The notes beneath the pieces were generated by a model that saw only the letters and a list, made by a program, of their open reading frames with translations, was not told where the DNA came from and made no database searches. From Hymenobacter setariae (lineage in GTDB: Bacteria; Bacteroidota; Bacteroidia; Cytophagales; Hymenobacteraceae): a DNA stretch of 64,000 nucleotides. The position numbers and the translations under genes are program-made. The stretch lies in assembly GCF_007713685.1 (NCBI RefSeq), contig NZ_VMRJ01000006.1, positions 348,660 to 412,659 on the forward strand, given 5' to 3'. Of this stretch, positions 25,876 to 35,200 are shown one piece after another; position 1 is the stretch's first letter, and every line of letters begins with the position of its first letter.

Positions 25876-26406
25876 ATGCCGACCCGCACCATTACGCTTG
25901 CTTACCGCAAAGTGCTCGATGTTAACTCTCCCAAGCCATGGGACAAGCTGGTGCTGGCCGACAGCTACCGCGAGCTGCGGATGCAGGCGCAGTTGTATAA
26001 CCCTGGCGGGCAGTACCGCACGTTTGGCGAGCTGCTGCACTACGTGCCCGGCGCCGAGAAGCTGCATTTTCTGGTAGGAGGCTCTATTGGCGGCTATGTG
26101 CAGCAGCTGAAGGGAGTAATGCCCGACATTGTGAACAACGTAGGGCGTTACTTTCTGAAGTTCACGCGCTATCAGTTCGAGCTGATTAACTCGGACCTGC
26201 ACGACCCAAGCAAGCATCAGGTAGCCATTAACTTCTATACTGAGCCGCTGCACTGGCACGATACCATTGCGTCTTATTTGCTCGTGTCGGATGCTACCGC
26301 GCCGGCCGAAGCTAACGGCGAAGTCCTGACGCATCTCTTTCAGCTACAGCCCTACCTCACTATCCATTCCTTGCGCCCGGCCGAGCCCGCAGCTACTGTA
26401 GGATGA
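25876..26406 (+). CDS. Conserved-looking protein of unknown function
   Basis: A 176-residue protein I do not recognise. It has no signal peptide or membrane segment, a Tyr- and His-rich composition and alternating hydrophobic residues that suggest a mixed alpha/beta fold. The start ATG at 25876 gives M-P-T-R-T-I-T-L-A-Y. The last codon and stop overlap the next start in ATGA (26403-26406), so translation of the two proteins is coupled. That tight coupling suggests they act together or in a complex. Confidence 0.7.
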   Translation: MPTRTITLAYRKVLDVNSPKPWDKLVLADSYRELRMQAQLYNPGGQYRTFGELLHYVPGAEKLHFLVGGSIGGYVQQLKGVMPDIVNNVGRYFLKFTRYQFELINSDLHDPSKHQVAINFYTEPLHWHDTIASYLLVSDATAPAEANGEVLTHLFQLQPYLTIHSLRPAEPAATVG

Positions 26407-27125
26407 TAACGCAAGTTCCAGGCAAAATCTATGTGGCCGACCAGCGCGGGGTAGTCGAAAACTCGCATTTTCGGCGCCAGAGCACATTCAGCTTTGGCGA
26501 CTACCAGCACGCATATAAGGAGCCCGTTGGCCGCCTTTATGGGCTGAATGAGGAAACGCTGGCTAGGGGGCATGAGGTAGAACTGCCCGTAGCACAAGAC
26601 TCCTATGTAGTTGTGTTACCTATTACGGGTACCGTCGCTTACAGCATAGGTGGCGCGCACGGCACGGTGGAGGTTGGCACGGTATTCACAATTTCGGCTC
26701 CCGCGGGCACGCTACTGCGGCTGCGAAACCCTTATGCCCACGAGTTGATTAGCTTTTTGCACCTCTGGGTGCGCGCTTCTACACCACTCACGGCGCCCGC
26801 CGTGGGCCTCGCAACGGTATTTGAGGAGCTCCCAGAAAACGAGTTGCTCGAACTGGTTGGGGAGCGCACGCAGGACCGGGCGCCAACGCAGTTCCAATTG
26901 CCTTTTAGTTTTAGCCTATGTCGGTTTATGGGGCGGCAAGAGGCTGTATACCAAGTGAAGCAGAAAGGCAGCCAACTAGTGGCCTTTGTACTGGCCGGGG
27001 CCTTTGAGCTAGAAAGCCGCTTGCTGCACGAGAAAGATGCCTTAGCACTCTGGGAGGTAGAAGCCATTGAACTGGAAGCCCTCAGTAACCACGCCATTGT
27101 CGTGCTGCTAGAGCTGTGGCCGTAG
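26403..27125 (+). CDS. Pirin/YhaK-like cupin-fold protein
   Basis: A 240-residue protein with the pirin/YhhW-like layout: an N-terminal cupin half with F-S-F-G-D-Y and G-R-L-Y-G-L-N-E-E-T-L-A-R-G-H, a G-T-V-A-Y-S strand and a second cupin-like half (V-Y-Q-V-K ... G-A-F-E ... L-L-H-E-K-D-A-L). The classical metal-binding His cluster of pirins (H-P-H-x-G) is not obvious, so enzymatic quercetinase-type activity is doubtful; a protein or ligand-binding role is possible. It overlaps the upstream unknown gene by four bases (ATGA) and converges with the membrane-protein gene that ends 8 bases after it. Confidence 0.72.
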   Translation: MITQVPGKIYVADQRGVVENSHFRRQSTFSFGDYQHAYKEPVGRLYGLNEETLARGHEVELPVAQDSYVVVLPITGTVAYSIGGAHGTVEVGTVFTISAPAGTLLRLRNPYAHELISFLHLWVRASTPLTAPAVGLATVFEELPENELLELVGERTQDRAPTQFQLPFSFSLCRFMGRQEAVYQVKQKGSQLVAFVLAGAFELESRLLHEKDALALWEVEAIELEALSNHAIVVLLELWP

Positions 27126-27132
27126 CCTAGGC

Positions 27133-28188
27133 CTACCTAGGAAGCGCCTGCCGAGCGAAGCGGTCCATGGCCGCCTGCGCTACCAACGCTAGCGCCGCTG
27201 TGAACACTGGCGCAAACAAATAGCCCATACGCCCGAGCTCGCTTGATAGCAGCATGTGCACGACTACCACGGCAAACAGCAGCGCCTCGGCCCAACCCAG
27301 TACCGGGGCTAAAGCCCGCCGCCCAGCGGGCCGCCCCAAAGCTAACAGCACGGGCAGCGTGAAAAGCCCAAAGATGCTCAGTAGCTCGCCTAGGCCCTTA
27401 GGCGAAGCTGCCCGTCGCAGCGAATACAGGATGTTCTCGCGGTGCGCCAGCGCGTTGGTAATGGTATCAGTATGCGCCGCCCCGGCGGCAGTATCAATAA
27501 AATAGTGCACTGCTCCGAGGGCAGCTACCCCCACCGCCAGCGCAGCTAGCTGCCCACGCCAGCCTAGGGCCCGCCGCCCATACCAGCCTAGCCAGGGCAG
27601 CAAAAACACAAATGATTCTTTAGCCAGTGGCCCCACCAGTAGCGCGGCGGCCACCGCCCAGCCTGCCCCTGGCCCGCGCCGCCAAGCGTAGTAGCTGAGC
27701 CCAAACACCAGTAGATACAGGCTATCGACTAGCGGCAGGCCAGCGATGTACTCGGCCCAACGGCTACTAAGTACCGCCAGCAGCGCCACGCCTACGGCCC
27801 CCGTGCTGGCACCCGCCAGCCGGGCCGCTCGCCACCAGGTAGCCCCCGCCGCACCTAGGAGGGCACAGTTTACCAAGAAGAAAGCAAAACGGCGGGGCCA
27901 CTCGCCGGCCGGGCGCTGCGGCCATATCTTGCCGTATACCCGCGCAATGGGCTGGGCCAGAATACCCGCAGCGGCTGGCACCAGCACCCGGTAGCGGCGC
28001 GTCACGTTCACGCTGTCGAAGCGACCCGCCGCTAGGCGCAGGTAACTGCGGGTATCGAGCGAGTGCGAGAAATCGTAGTGCCGGTACATGGGATAGGCCA
28101 AGTTGAGCAGCATGCCTAGGCCCAATGCCCATGGCAGCAGCCAGCGCCGCCCGCGGCCGGGCTCTAGCAGCTTTGCCAGCCCGAGCAT
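27133..28188 (-). CDS. Polytopic membrane protein of unknown function
   Basis: A 351-residue protein with eight or more hydrophobic segments and Trp/Arg-rich short loops. The first loop contains H-S-L-D-T-R-S-Y-L-R-L-A, a pattern seen in some membrane glycosyltransferase-like proteins, but I see no catalytic signature sufficient to call it one. The start ATG at 28188 is 3 bases after the stop of the upstream gene, so both form an operon. Confidence 0.65.
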   Translation of the reverse strand: MLGLAKLLEPGRGRRWLLPWALGLGMLLNLAYPMYRHYDFSHSLDTRSYLRLAAGRFDSVNVTRRYRVLVPAAAGILAQPIARVYGKIWPQRPAGEWPRRFAFFLVNCALLGAAGATWWRAARLAGASTGAVGVALLAVLSSRWAEYIAGLPLVDSLYLLVFGLSYYAWRRGPGAGWAVAAALLVGPLAKESFVFLLPWLGWYGRRALGWRGQLAALAVGVAALGAVHYFIDTAAGAAHTDTITNALAHRENILYSLRRAASPKGLGELLSIFGLFTLPVLLALGRPAGRRALAPVLGWAEALLFAVVVVHMLLSSELGRMGYLFAPVFTAALALVAQAAMDRFARQALPR

Positions 28189-28191
28189 CCC

Positions 28192-29388
28192 CTAGGTGGT
28201 AGCAAACTTGCGCTCAATCAGCTTGAGCAGTTTGCCCACGTGCTCTTCCTTGCGGCTCCAGTCGTGGCTATTGGCTAGTTCTTGGCGCACATAGGCCATA
28301 GCAGCATCGGCCGTGGGCAGCGAGTCGAGGTGCTGAATAGCCGCATGATACTCCATGTTCTCCCCATTAAACAGCTCATTGATAAAGCTAAAGCGCTGGT
28401 TGATGGAAATAGCTTCGCGCAGGCTGCCAACTTTGGGGGCGCTCCGCTCGGCTAGTGGCGAGGCGCCGCCCTGGGCTGAGTGGCGCAGTGTGCTGGCCAA
28501 GGGTGAGGCAGCTGTTGGCTGCGTGGCCTTGAGCTTTTCATAGAGGGGCACCGCATTCGTGGGTGCTGGCTCTTCGGCGGGTGGTGCAGCAGGTGCCGGA
28601 GACTCGGGGGCGGGGGGCGTAGATGGCTCTGCTGACGCGGGTGCTGGAGGAGACGCTACTGGAGTCGGCGCCGGGGCAGGGGCTGGCGCTGGAGTAGCTA
28701 CAGGTTCGCTAGCCGGGGTAGGAGCGGGCGTAGCTGGGCCATCATCCCACAGGTCGGCCTCGGTGAGCGGCAGCAGGGCGCTGAAGGCAGCTACTAGCCG
28801 TGGCATGGCATCGACGGCCTTGGTGTGCTTGGCTTGGTAAAGCGCGAAGCGCTGCACCAAGAAGTCGCGGCTCAGCGGGGCGTTGCTGCTGGGCAGGCTA
28901 TCCACAAAGGCTTGGTAATACTCCTTGTCTTGGTCGAGGTAGCGGAGGGCGTCGCGCAGCTCAGTCACCGGCACCGGTTCGTCGGCATCGGCGCTGGCGG
29001 CGGGCAGCAGCAGGCGCTCGAAGGCCAGGGCTGGGTCGGCAGCCAGCAGCAGCGTATCGGCCGCGGCTTGGGCCAGCAGGGGCTCTAGCGCCGCCCGGTC
29101 GAGGCGAATGTGGCGCGAGAGCACGTTCATAAACTGCGTGAGTGCCGTGCGCACCGCCTCAGCCTCAAAATTGAAGTAGGGGCTCCGAAGCTGCTGCGCT
29201 TCATGCTGCCAGCGACCTAGCAACTGCCGCACCACCAATAAGTTGAGCTGCCGAATGGGCGTAAACTTGAGCAGCGCCGGGCCATCGAGCGTGGCATCGG
29301 GCTGAGGGCCAAAGTGCTGCTGGCACAGCCGGGACGCAAGCCGGCGGCCGTATTGCTCGCACTTGGCGAGGCTATAGTTATCTTGCAT
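28192..29388 (-). CDS. Conserved protein with Pro/Ala-rich linker, unknown function
   Basis: This 398-residue protein has two ordered parts joined by a roughly 75-residue linker made almost only of Pro, Ala, Ser, Thr and Glu. The N-terminal 210 residues are helical. The C-terminal 75 residues start with I-S-I-N-Q-R-F-S-F-I-N and end with K-L-L-K-L-I-E-R-K-F; I have seen this block as a conserved element of Bacteroidota proteins of unknown role. There is no signal peptide. I use the ATG at 29388 (M-Q-D-N-Y-S); an upstream in-frame ATG at 29433 adds residues that look non-coding and nearly touches the divergent ferredoxin gene. The membrane-protein gene follows after 3 bases. Confidence 0.72.
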   Translation of the reverse strand: MQDNYSLAKCEQYGRRLASRLCQQHFGPQPDATLDGPALLKFTPIRQLNLLVVRQLLGRWQHEAQQLRSPYFNFEAEAVRTALTQFMNVLSRHIRLDRAALEPLLAQAAADTLLLAADPALAFERLLLPAASADADEPVPVTELRDALRYLDQDKEYYQAFVDSLPSSNAPLSRDFLVQRFALYQAKHTKAVDAMPRLVAAFSALLPLTEADLWDDGPATPAPTPASEPVATPAPAPAPAPTPVASPPAPASAEPSTPPAPESPAPAAPPAEEPAPTNAVPLYEKLKATQPTAASPLASTLRHSAQGGASPLAERSAPKVGSLREAISINQRFSFINELFNGENMEYHAAIQHLDSLPTADAAMAYVRQELANSHDWSRKEEHVGKLLKLIERKFATT

Positions 29389-29435
29389 AAAACCGCCGGG
29401 TGGTTCCGGCCTTTTCGCCGCCAAGTTAGCCACAA

Positions 29436-29759
29436 ATGCCCCTGCTGCACCTTACCAACCTGCCGGGCCCGCCCGTAGTGGTGCCCGCCGGCGCCACGCT
29501 GCTAGCAGCTATTCAGCGGGCTGGCCACGACTGGCGCCACGCCTGCGGGGCCAAGGGCCGCTGCACTACGTGCCGGTTGCAGGTGCAAGCTGGGGGCGAG
29601 CACCTCACGCCCCGCACCGAGCCCGAGTTGCGCTACCTGGCTGCTGGGCGGCTGCTGCCACACGAGCGCCTAGCCTGCCAAGTGCGCCTGCCCCAAGGCG
29701 AAGTAACTGGCCAGGTGCCCGAGGCCACCAAGCTGCCGCACGTCGAGTACATAGGGTGA
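29436..29759 (+). CDS. 2Fe-2S ferredoxin
   Basis: A 107-residue electron carrier with cluster ligands C-G-A-K-G-R-C-T-T-C (spacing C-x5-C-x2-C) and a fourth Cys in L-A-C-Q-V about 35 residues later. That spacing is the adrenodoxin/ISC-type pattern rather than the plant-type C-x4-C. The fold starts with a short beta-grasp. It is coded alone and diverges from the gene with the Pro/Ala linker, so its redox partners are unknown. Confidence 0.85.
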   Translation: MPLLHLTNLPGPPVVVPAGATLLAAIQRAGHDWRHACGAKGRCTTCRLQVQAGGEHLTPRTEPELRYLAAGRLLPHERLACQVRLPQGEVTGQVPEATKLPHVEYIG

Positions 29760-29787
29760 GTAGGCGAGCTGCCGAAAGCCGTCTGGA

Positions 29788-29818
29788 TTGGGTTCGTTTA
29801 GCGGCTGGGCTACCTTTG
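29788..29818 (+). promoter_or_regulatory. TTG-N20-TACCTTTG promoter upstream of tdk
   Basis: TTG at 29788-29790, a 20-base spacer and TACCTTTG at 29811-29818 fit the Bacteroidota -33/-7 promoter. It would give a leader of about 105 bases before the tdk start. Confidence 0.5.
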
Positions 29819-29930
29819 TTAGGCGGTTGTAAATTCGCTCTGTTGACTTTCGCCCTTGTTTCGTTTTTGCCGGTGAGCTAGCACCTAGGGCTTTCGCCCA
29901 CCTGCTTTCTTTCCTCATTATTGCTTTATC

Positions 29931-30560
29931 TTGTTTACCGAGCCTCATCGCCCCGTTGATTTTTTGCGCCGCCGTGGGTGGCTGGAAGTAGTGTGCGGCT
30001 CTATGTTTTCGGGCAAGACCGAAGAGCTTATTCGCCGCCTTACCCGGGCCCGCATCGCGCGGCAGCGGGTCGAAATCTTCAAGCCGGCCCTCGATACGCG
30101 CTACCACGACCAAGATGTGGTGAGCCACAACCACAATAGCATCCGCTCGACGCCAGTGCAGTCGCCCTCCGAAATTTTGCTGCTGGCCGGTGGCGCCACC
30201 GACGTGGTGGGCATCGACGAGGCCCAGTTCTTCGACGACTCGCTGGTAGATGTATGCCGCCGGCTAGCCGACGCGGGCACCCGGGTCATAGTGGCGGGGC
30301 TCGATATGGACTACCTAGGGCGGCCTTTTGGTCCTATGCCCGCACTGTTGGCCACGGCCGAGTTTGTGACCAAGGTGCATGCTGTGTGCGTGTGCTGCGG
30401 CGAGCTGGCAGCGTATTCCTACCGTCTTTCGGCCAGCGAAAGCCAAGTGCTGCTGGGCGAAGCCGACGCCTACGAGGCGCGCTGCCGGCCCTGCTTTTTG
30501 GCAGGGCCTGCGGCCCGGCCGGCCATCGAGGCAGCGCGGGCGGCCCAAGCAGCGCGCTAG
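29931..30560 (+). CDS. tdk: Thymidine kinase
   Basis: Thymidine kinase phosphorylates thymidine in the salvage pathway. The 209-residue protein has the class II (zinc-type) features: P-loop G-S-M-F-S-G-K-T near residue 24, the D-E-A-Q-F-F motif, the lasso and a zinc site formed by C-x-C-C and C-R-P-C. The start is TTG at 29931, giving M-F-T-E-P-H-R-P, the expected family N-terminus; no ATG fits. A promoter with TACCTTTG lies 113 bases upstream. porZ follows on the same strand after 106 bases. Confidence 0.93.
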   Translation: MFTEPHRPVDFLRRRGWLEVVCGSMFSGKTEELIRRLTRARIARQRVEIFKPALDTRYHDQDVVSHNHNSIRSTPVQSPSEILLLAGGATDVVGIDEAQFFDDSLVDVCRRLADAGTRVIVAGLDMDYLGRPFGPMPALLATAEFVTKVHAVCVCCGELAAYSYRLSASESQVLLGEADAYEARCRPCFLAGPAARPAIEAARAAQAAR

Positions 30561-30666
30561 TATCGGTGCTGCGACTGACTTCTTCCTAGGGTGCCGCGGC
30601 GTAAGCTAGGCGCACTAAGGCCATCAGCCGGGCGTTAGGGTCAGGCATTTTGTTGCTTCTGCTTTT

Positions 30667-33045
30667 TTGCTGCTTATGCGCTACTTCTCCCCGTTGCTGT
30701 TGGTTTTATGGGTGCTTGCGCTGGCGGCCCGCGCGCAGGGCGTGGCCTACGGCGACTGGCAGCTGCACTTGCCAGCAGCCCGTCCCCTGATGCTGGCCGA
30801 TGCCGGCAACCGTCTCTACGTAGCCGATGCGTCGTCGTTTTATTACTACGACAAGGTGCTGAATACTACGCAGGCGCTCTCGCGCCGCGAAGGCCTGAAC
30901 GACGTGGGCGTGAATGCCGTGGCCTATGACTCGGCCAGTAGCCAAGTCATTGTGGCGTACCAAAATGGCAACATCGACCTGCTGCGGCCCGATGGCACGG
31001 TTAAGAACATAACCGACGTGCTACGCAAAGCGGGGCAAGCAACCAAGACCATCACCCAAATTCAGGTGTACAATGACCTGGCCTACCTAGCGAGCAACCT
31101 AGGGCTTATCGTGCTAGACCTGCGCAGGCTCGAAGTGCGCGATACGTACAGCGCTATCGGGCCCAACGGCCTGGCCGTGATAGTGTACGGTACGGCTATT
31201 GTGCATGACACCATTTTTGCCAGTACCACGCAGGGGGTACTGCGTGGCCGCCTTAGCGCAGCTGTCAATCTGCTCGACTACCGCAGCTGGACCAAGGAAC
31301 TACCTAACTCTAGCTTGCCAGCCGATACGTATCGGCAGCTCGCCACCTACCGGGGGCACGTCTACGCGCAGTCGAGCTATCGGGGCGTCTACAGCTTGGC
31401 GGGCACGGGTGGCGCCCGCGCTTGGCGCCCGCTGCAAGGTAGCTACGGCACCAATGCCCGCCGCCTGCGCCCTAGCGCTACGGGCCTGCTAATAACCTTC
31501 GACGATACCGACCTGCGCAGCTTCAACCCCAAGACGGGGGTGCTGAGCACGGTGCTGCCCAAGGCCGCCCTAGGTACCTATCCGTTTGACGTGGTGCGCG
31601 ACGCCGACGGGACTATTTATGTGGCCAGCTACGACCGTGGCTTGTTGCGCTTTGCGGCGGGCAGTAGCGCTCCTGAAGTAATCAGGCCCAACGCCCCCGC
31701 CACGGCCGAGGCTTATGGCCTGCTGGCCGATGCGGCTACTAATTCAGTTGTAATATTCAGCGGGGCCTACGATGGTAATAGCGGGCTGCAATTTGGGCGC
31801 CGCAATGGCTTCTACGAGTACCGGGCGGGCCAGTGGACTAATTATACCACAGCTAATTACCCGTCGGCCACCGACTTTCCGAACCTGCTCGATATGTCGC
31901 ACGGCGCGCGCACGCCCGATGGCACGCTCTACGTGGCCAGCTATGGCAATGGCCTGCTGCAGTGGCAAGGGCCTGGGCAATTCAAGCAGTACACCTTTGG
32001 CACGCCGGGCGCACCGCTGCGCAGTACCCTCGACCCCGACCAGAGCTATCTTGACTATGTGCGCGTAACGGACGTGGCCGCCGACCCCAGCGGCAAGTAC
32101 CTCTGGCTGGCCAACCGCCACGAGCGGATAGGAATACCGGGCCTCTACCGCTTCCGCCCCGGCCCCAATACCTGGCAGGTGGCCCCTTATTTTCCTGGTT
32201 CTCAAAACTTCGACCGGGTAGTGGTCGATGCCTATGGCAATCCCTGGGCCGCGCAGTCGCGCAAGGGCGGCGCGGGCTTAGCCGTATACGATACCCTTAG
32301 CCGTCAGGCTATTACTTTCAGTACGGGCACTACCGTCAACCAAGTGTATGGCATGGCCCGCGACCGCATTGGCAGCATCTGGATTGGCACCGGCGATGGC
32401 GTAGCGTACTTCAGCGACCCTAGCCAAGTAGTAAGCTTCCTGAGCGGTACCAGCAGCCTAGGTAGCGCAGGCACCTTTACTACGCCCATTGTGCAGCGTG
32501 GCACGGGTACCGGCTACCCGGCCCTCTTTAATACCATCGTGCGCTGCATTGCCGTAGATGCGGCCAATCGCAAGTGGATGGGCACACCTAGCGGCCTCTG
32601 GCTATTTAATGCCAACGCCGACGAAGCCCTGCTGCACTTCACCACCGCCAATAGCCCCCTGCCTAGTAACAGCATTGTGGACGTGGCCGTGAACGACAAA
32701 ACCGGCGAGGTCTTCGTGGCCACCGATGGCGGCGTGGTCAGCTACCAGGGGTCGGCCACCTTTACCGACGAGGCGCCGAGCTGCGCCGAGGTGTTTCCTA
32801 ACCCTGTGCAGCCCGATTTTGCTGGCCAAGTGGGTATCCGTGGCTTGGTCAATAACGCATACGTGAAAATAACCGACGTGGCGGGCCACCTCGTGTATAG
32901 CACCCGCGCCAACGGGGGCACTCTCACCTGGGACCTCAACGATGCCCAAGGCCGGCGCGTGCGCTCGGGTGTGTACCTAGTACTCACCTCTGACGCCGAC
33001 GGCAAAAATAGCTGCGTCAGCAAAGTGGCCGTATTGAGCCGCTAG
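30667..33045 (+). CDS. porZ: PorZ-like beta-propeller protein with type IX secretion C-terminal domain
   Basis: This 792-residue exported protein starts with a signal peptide (about 1-23) and Y-G-D-W-Q-L-H-L-P. Two long runs of beta-propeller blades follow (repeats with V-Y-N-D-L-A-Y-L-A, G-T-I-Y-V-A-S, W-I-G-T-G-D-G-V). The last 80 residues are a type IX secretion sorting domain: V-F-P-N-P-V, V-K-I-T-D-V-A-G, S-G-V-Y-L-V. In Porphyromonas PorZ is a surface part of the secretion attachment complex with sortase PorU. The domain order and length match, but propeller proteins are numerous, so I call it PorZ-like. recO is the next gene, 149 bases away on the same strand. Confidence 0.82.
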   Translation: MLLMRYFSPLLLVLWVLALAARAQGVAYGDWQLHLPAARPLMLADAGNRLYVADASSFYYYDKVLNTTQALSRREGLNDVGVNAVAYDSASSQVIVAYQNGNIDLLRPDGTVKNITDVLRKAGQATKTITQIQVYNDLAYLASNLGLIVLDLRRLEVRDTYSAIGPNGLAVIVYGTAIVHDTIFASTTQGVLRGRLSAAVNLLDYRSWTKELPNSSLPADTYRQLATYRGHVYAQSSYRGVYSLAGTGGARAWRPLQGSYGTNARRLRPSATGLLITFDDTDLRSFNPKTGVLSTVLPKAALGTYPFDVVRDADGTIYVASYDRGLLRFAAGSSAPEVIRPNAPATAEAYGLLADAATNSVVIFSGAYDGNSGLQFGRRNGFYEYRAGQWTNYTTANYPSATDFPNLLDMSHGARTPDGTLYVASYGNGLLQWQGPGQFKQYTFGTPGAPLRSTLDPDQSYLDYVRVTDVAADPSGKYLWLANRHERIGIPGLYRFRPGPNTWQVAPYFPGSQNFDRVVVDAYGNPWAAQSRKGGAGLAVYDTLSRQAITFSTGTTVNQVYGMARDRIGSIWIGTGDGVAYFSDPSQVVSFLSGTSSLGSAGTFTTPIVQRGTGTGYPALFNTIVRCIAVDAANRKWMGTPSGLWLFNANADEALLHFTTANSPLPSNSIVDVAVNDKTGEVFVATDGGVVSYQGSATFTDEAPSCAEVFPNPVQPDFAGQVGIRGLVNNAYVKITDVAGHLVYSTRANGGTLTWDLNDAQGRRVRSGVYLVLTSDADGKNSCVSKVAVLSR

Positions 33046-33194
33046 GGGGAGGAAATTCAGCAAATAGCAGTTGTTAGATGGAGGCAACGCAACGAAGCCA
33101 TCACCCTAGGTGCGCCGCGCGGACGCGAGTGCTTTGCTGAATGCTGAGCCGCCTCACAATGACCCTTGTTTTATAACCGCCCACCTCGCTTCTC

Positions 33195-33917
33195 ATGTTA
33201 ATAAAAACCCGCGGCATCGTCCTGAGCTTTCTCAAGTACCGCGAAACCAGCATTATTGCCCGCATTTATACCGAGCGGCGCGGGGTGCAGAACTACATCG
33301 TGAACGGCGTGCGCAAGGCCAAGCCGCCGGGGCGTATCGCGCTGTTTCAACCTCTCACGCTGCTCGAGCTAGTGGCCTACGTGCCGCGCCAGGGCAACGA
33401 CCTCACGCGCCTGTCCGAGTTTCGCTGCGCCGAGCCTTTCCGCACGCTGCCCTACGAGATGCGCAAGAGCAGCGTCGCGCTGTTTTTATCGGAGGTGCTG
33501 AGTAAATCGGTGCGGGAGGAAGAAGAAAACGAGCCGCTTTTCCGCTTCCTGCACGATTCTATCCTGGCCTTCGATGAGCAAACGATAGGCACCGAGAATT
33601 TTGCGTTACTCTTTTTGCTGCACTTATCGGGCTACCTAGGGTTTGGCGTAAACACTGGCGCCGAGCTCATGGACCAGATAGTGCTGGCTGGCACCGCTAT
33701 GGGTCCTGGCCAGGGCAGCGGCATCGCCACTGTGCGTTTGCGCGAGTTTGAGAAGTACTTCGATGAGTTGCTGCACACACCGGCCGCTGTCAGCATTCCC
33801 AATGGTCAGGTGCGGCGCGAACTGCTTACGGTGCTTATTCGCTACTATCAGCTCCATGTTGAGGGGCTAGGCGAAGTCAAGTCGCTCGACATCTTGAGCG
33901 AGGTGCTGGGTGGCTAA
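33195..33917 (+). CDS. recO: DNA repair protein RecO
   Basis: RecO helps RecR and RecF load RecA onto SSB-coated DNA during gap repair. The 240-residue protein has the N-terminal OB-fold segment K-T-R-G-I-V-L-S-F-L-K-Y-R-E-T-S and the G-V-R-K-A-K loop, then the helical domain. The zinc-binding Cys cluster found in some RecO proteins is not present. The start is ATG at 33195. A strong terminator follows its stop at 33917. Confidence 0.9.
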   Translation: MLIKTRGIVLSFLKYRETSIIARIYTERRGVQNYIVNGVRKAKPPGRIALFQPLTLLELVAYVPRQGNDLTRLSEFRCAEPFRTLPYEMRKSSVALFLSEVLSKSVREEEENEPLFRFLHDSILAFDEQTIGTENFALLFLLHLSGYLGFGVNTGAELMDQIVLAGTAMGPGQGSGIATVRLREFEKYFDELLHTPAAVSIPNGQVRRELLTVLIRYYQLHVEGLGEVKSLDILSEVLGG

Positions 33918-33938
33918 AAACCAACAGTGCCTACCAAT

Positions 33939-33975
33939 AAAAAAGCCGCTTCCAATTATAGGAAGCGGCTTTTTT
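33939..33975. terminator. Bidirectional terminator between recO and the FKBP gene
   Basis: A perfect 15-bp stem (33939-33953 with 33961-33975) with a 7-base loop AATTATA. The arms end in six As and six Ts so it serves both convergent genes. Confidence 0.9.
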
Positions 33976-34025
33976 TGTCCTAAGTACCTTGTGGAGCGCT
34001 GCTTAAAGCCAACCCCGCACTAGCG

Positions 34026-35102
34026 CTATTTCTTCTTCACGGGTGCTTTTTTAGCTGGGGCTTTTTTCGCACCGACAGCTGCCTTTTTCACTGGCGCCTT
34101 GGCTGCTGTCTTGGCTGGCGCGGCAGCTTGCGGTGTTGCTTCACCTTTGACATCGATGAGCTCCACGTCAAAGCTCAGATTAGCATTCGGCGGAATGTCG
34201 CCGCCCGCGCCGCGCTCGCCGTACCCTAGAGCCGATGGAATGTATAGCGTTGCCTTGCTGCCTTTAGGCAGCACCGCTAGGCCCTGGTCCCAGCCCGCAA
34301 TGACCTGGCCCTGACCTAGTACGAAGTCAAACGGCGTGTCGCCGTGCTTAGCCGTGGAGTCAAACTCCTTGCCCGTTTCCAAGATGGTGCCGCGGTACTT
34401 CACACTCACCGTCTGGCCCGGCTTAGGCACCACACCCGTGCCGCGCTTAGTGATGACGTACCACGTGCCGCCCGGCGTTTTCTTAGCCTGCGAGGCGAGG
34501 TTTTTCTCCTTAAAATATGCCTGTATTTTAGCGTTGTCTGCCGCTACCTGCTTGGCAGCGCGGGCTTTGGCGGTGCGCTGCATTTCGGCCATCATGGCCT
34601 GCTGGCGAGCCTGCATCTGCTCCATTGTCACCAGCTCTTTGGCCGCCACCGTCAGGCGCAGGGCGTTGCCCGAGCGCTTGATGAAGGGTGGCACCGCCTG
34701 CCGCATCTGGGCAAAGGCCGTGTCGGCATTGAAGCGAAAGACGGCGCTGTCGCCGGGCAGCAATAAGCCCATAGCCTCCTCTATCGAGCCCGGCTTGGTG
34801 GTGGGGGCTAGGCCCACTGGCACGGGCTCGGGCCGCAGTCGGCGCGAGGCCATCAGTACTGAGTCGCGGTCGGTGCGGTACTCGATGTACACCAGCAGCA
34901 CCTGCCCGGCGCGACTAGCGTAGGGCGCATCGCCGGCAGGTGCCAGCACCCTAGGGACATAGCGCCCCGCTGCATCGCGCCGAAATAGTTGGTACTGCGT
35001 AGTGCTGCCCGGAAGGGTCGCAAAGCCGGGCGCTGGCGTGGTTTGAGCTGCTGCCCCCTGGGCTAGTAGCAAAGTGCTCAGCAACAAAAAAATAAGTCGC
35101 AT
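34026..35102 (-). CDS. FKBP-type peptidyl-prolyl isomerase, exported (copy 1)
   Basis: The 358-residue protein starts with a cleavable signal peptide (about 1-19, ending A-A-A-Q) and has a helical linker and a C-terminal FKBP domain: G-T-G-V-V-P-K-P-G, V-K-Y-R-G-T, F-D-S-T, F-V-L-G-Q-G-Q-V-I-A-G-W-D-Q-G, Y-G-E-R. A Lys/Ala-rich tail of about 40 residues ends the protein. It speeds folding of exported proteins by rotating Xaa-Pro bonds. The ATG at 35102 was chosen because it begins the signal peptide; an upstream ATG at 35162 would be non-coding. It is a paralogue of the next gene, and the two are separated by 151 bases with a terminator. Confidence 0.9.
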   Translation of the reverse strand: MRLIFLLLSTLLLAQGAAAQTTPAPGFATLPGSTTQYQLFRRDAAGRYVPRVLAPAGDAPYASRAGQVLLVYIEYRTDRDSVLMASRRLRPEPVPVGLAPTTKPGSIEEAMGLLLPGDSAVFRFNADTAFAQMRQAVPPFIKRSGNALRLTVAAKELVTMEQMQARQQAMMAEMQRTAKARAAKQVAADNAKIQAYFKEKNLASQAKKTPGGTWYVITKRGTGVVPKPGQTVSVKYRGTILETGKEFDSTAKHGDTPFDFVLGQGQVIAGWDQGLAVLPKGSKATLYIPSALGYGERGAGGDIPPNANLSFDVELIDVKGEATPQAAAPAKTAAKAPVKKAAVGAKKAPAKKAPVKKK

Positions 35103-35200
35103 AAAACTTGTTGAAAAGAAAGTAGGGCAAGGCCGCAAAGCAAAAGTGGTGCCTTGGCGCAACGCCTAGGCACCACTCGCGGCCTCTCCTCGCAAGAGAG

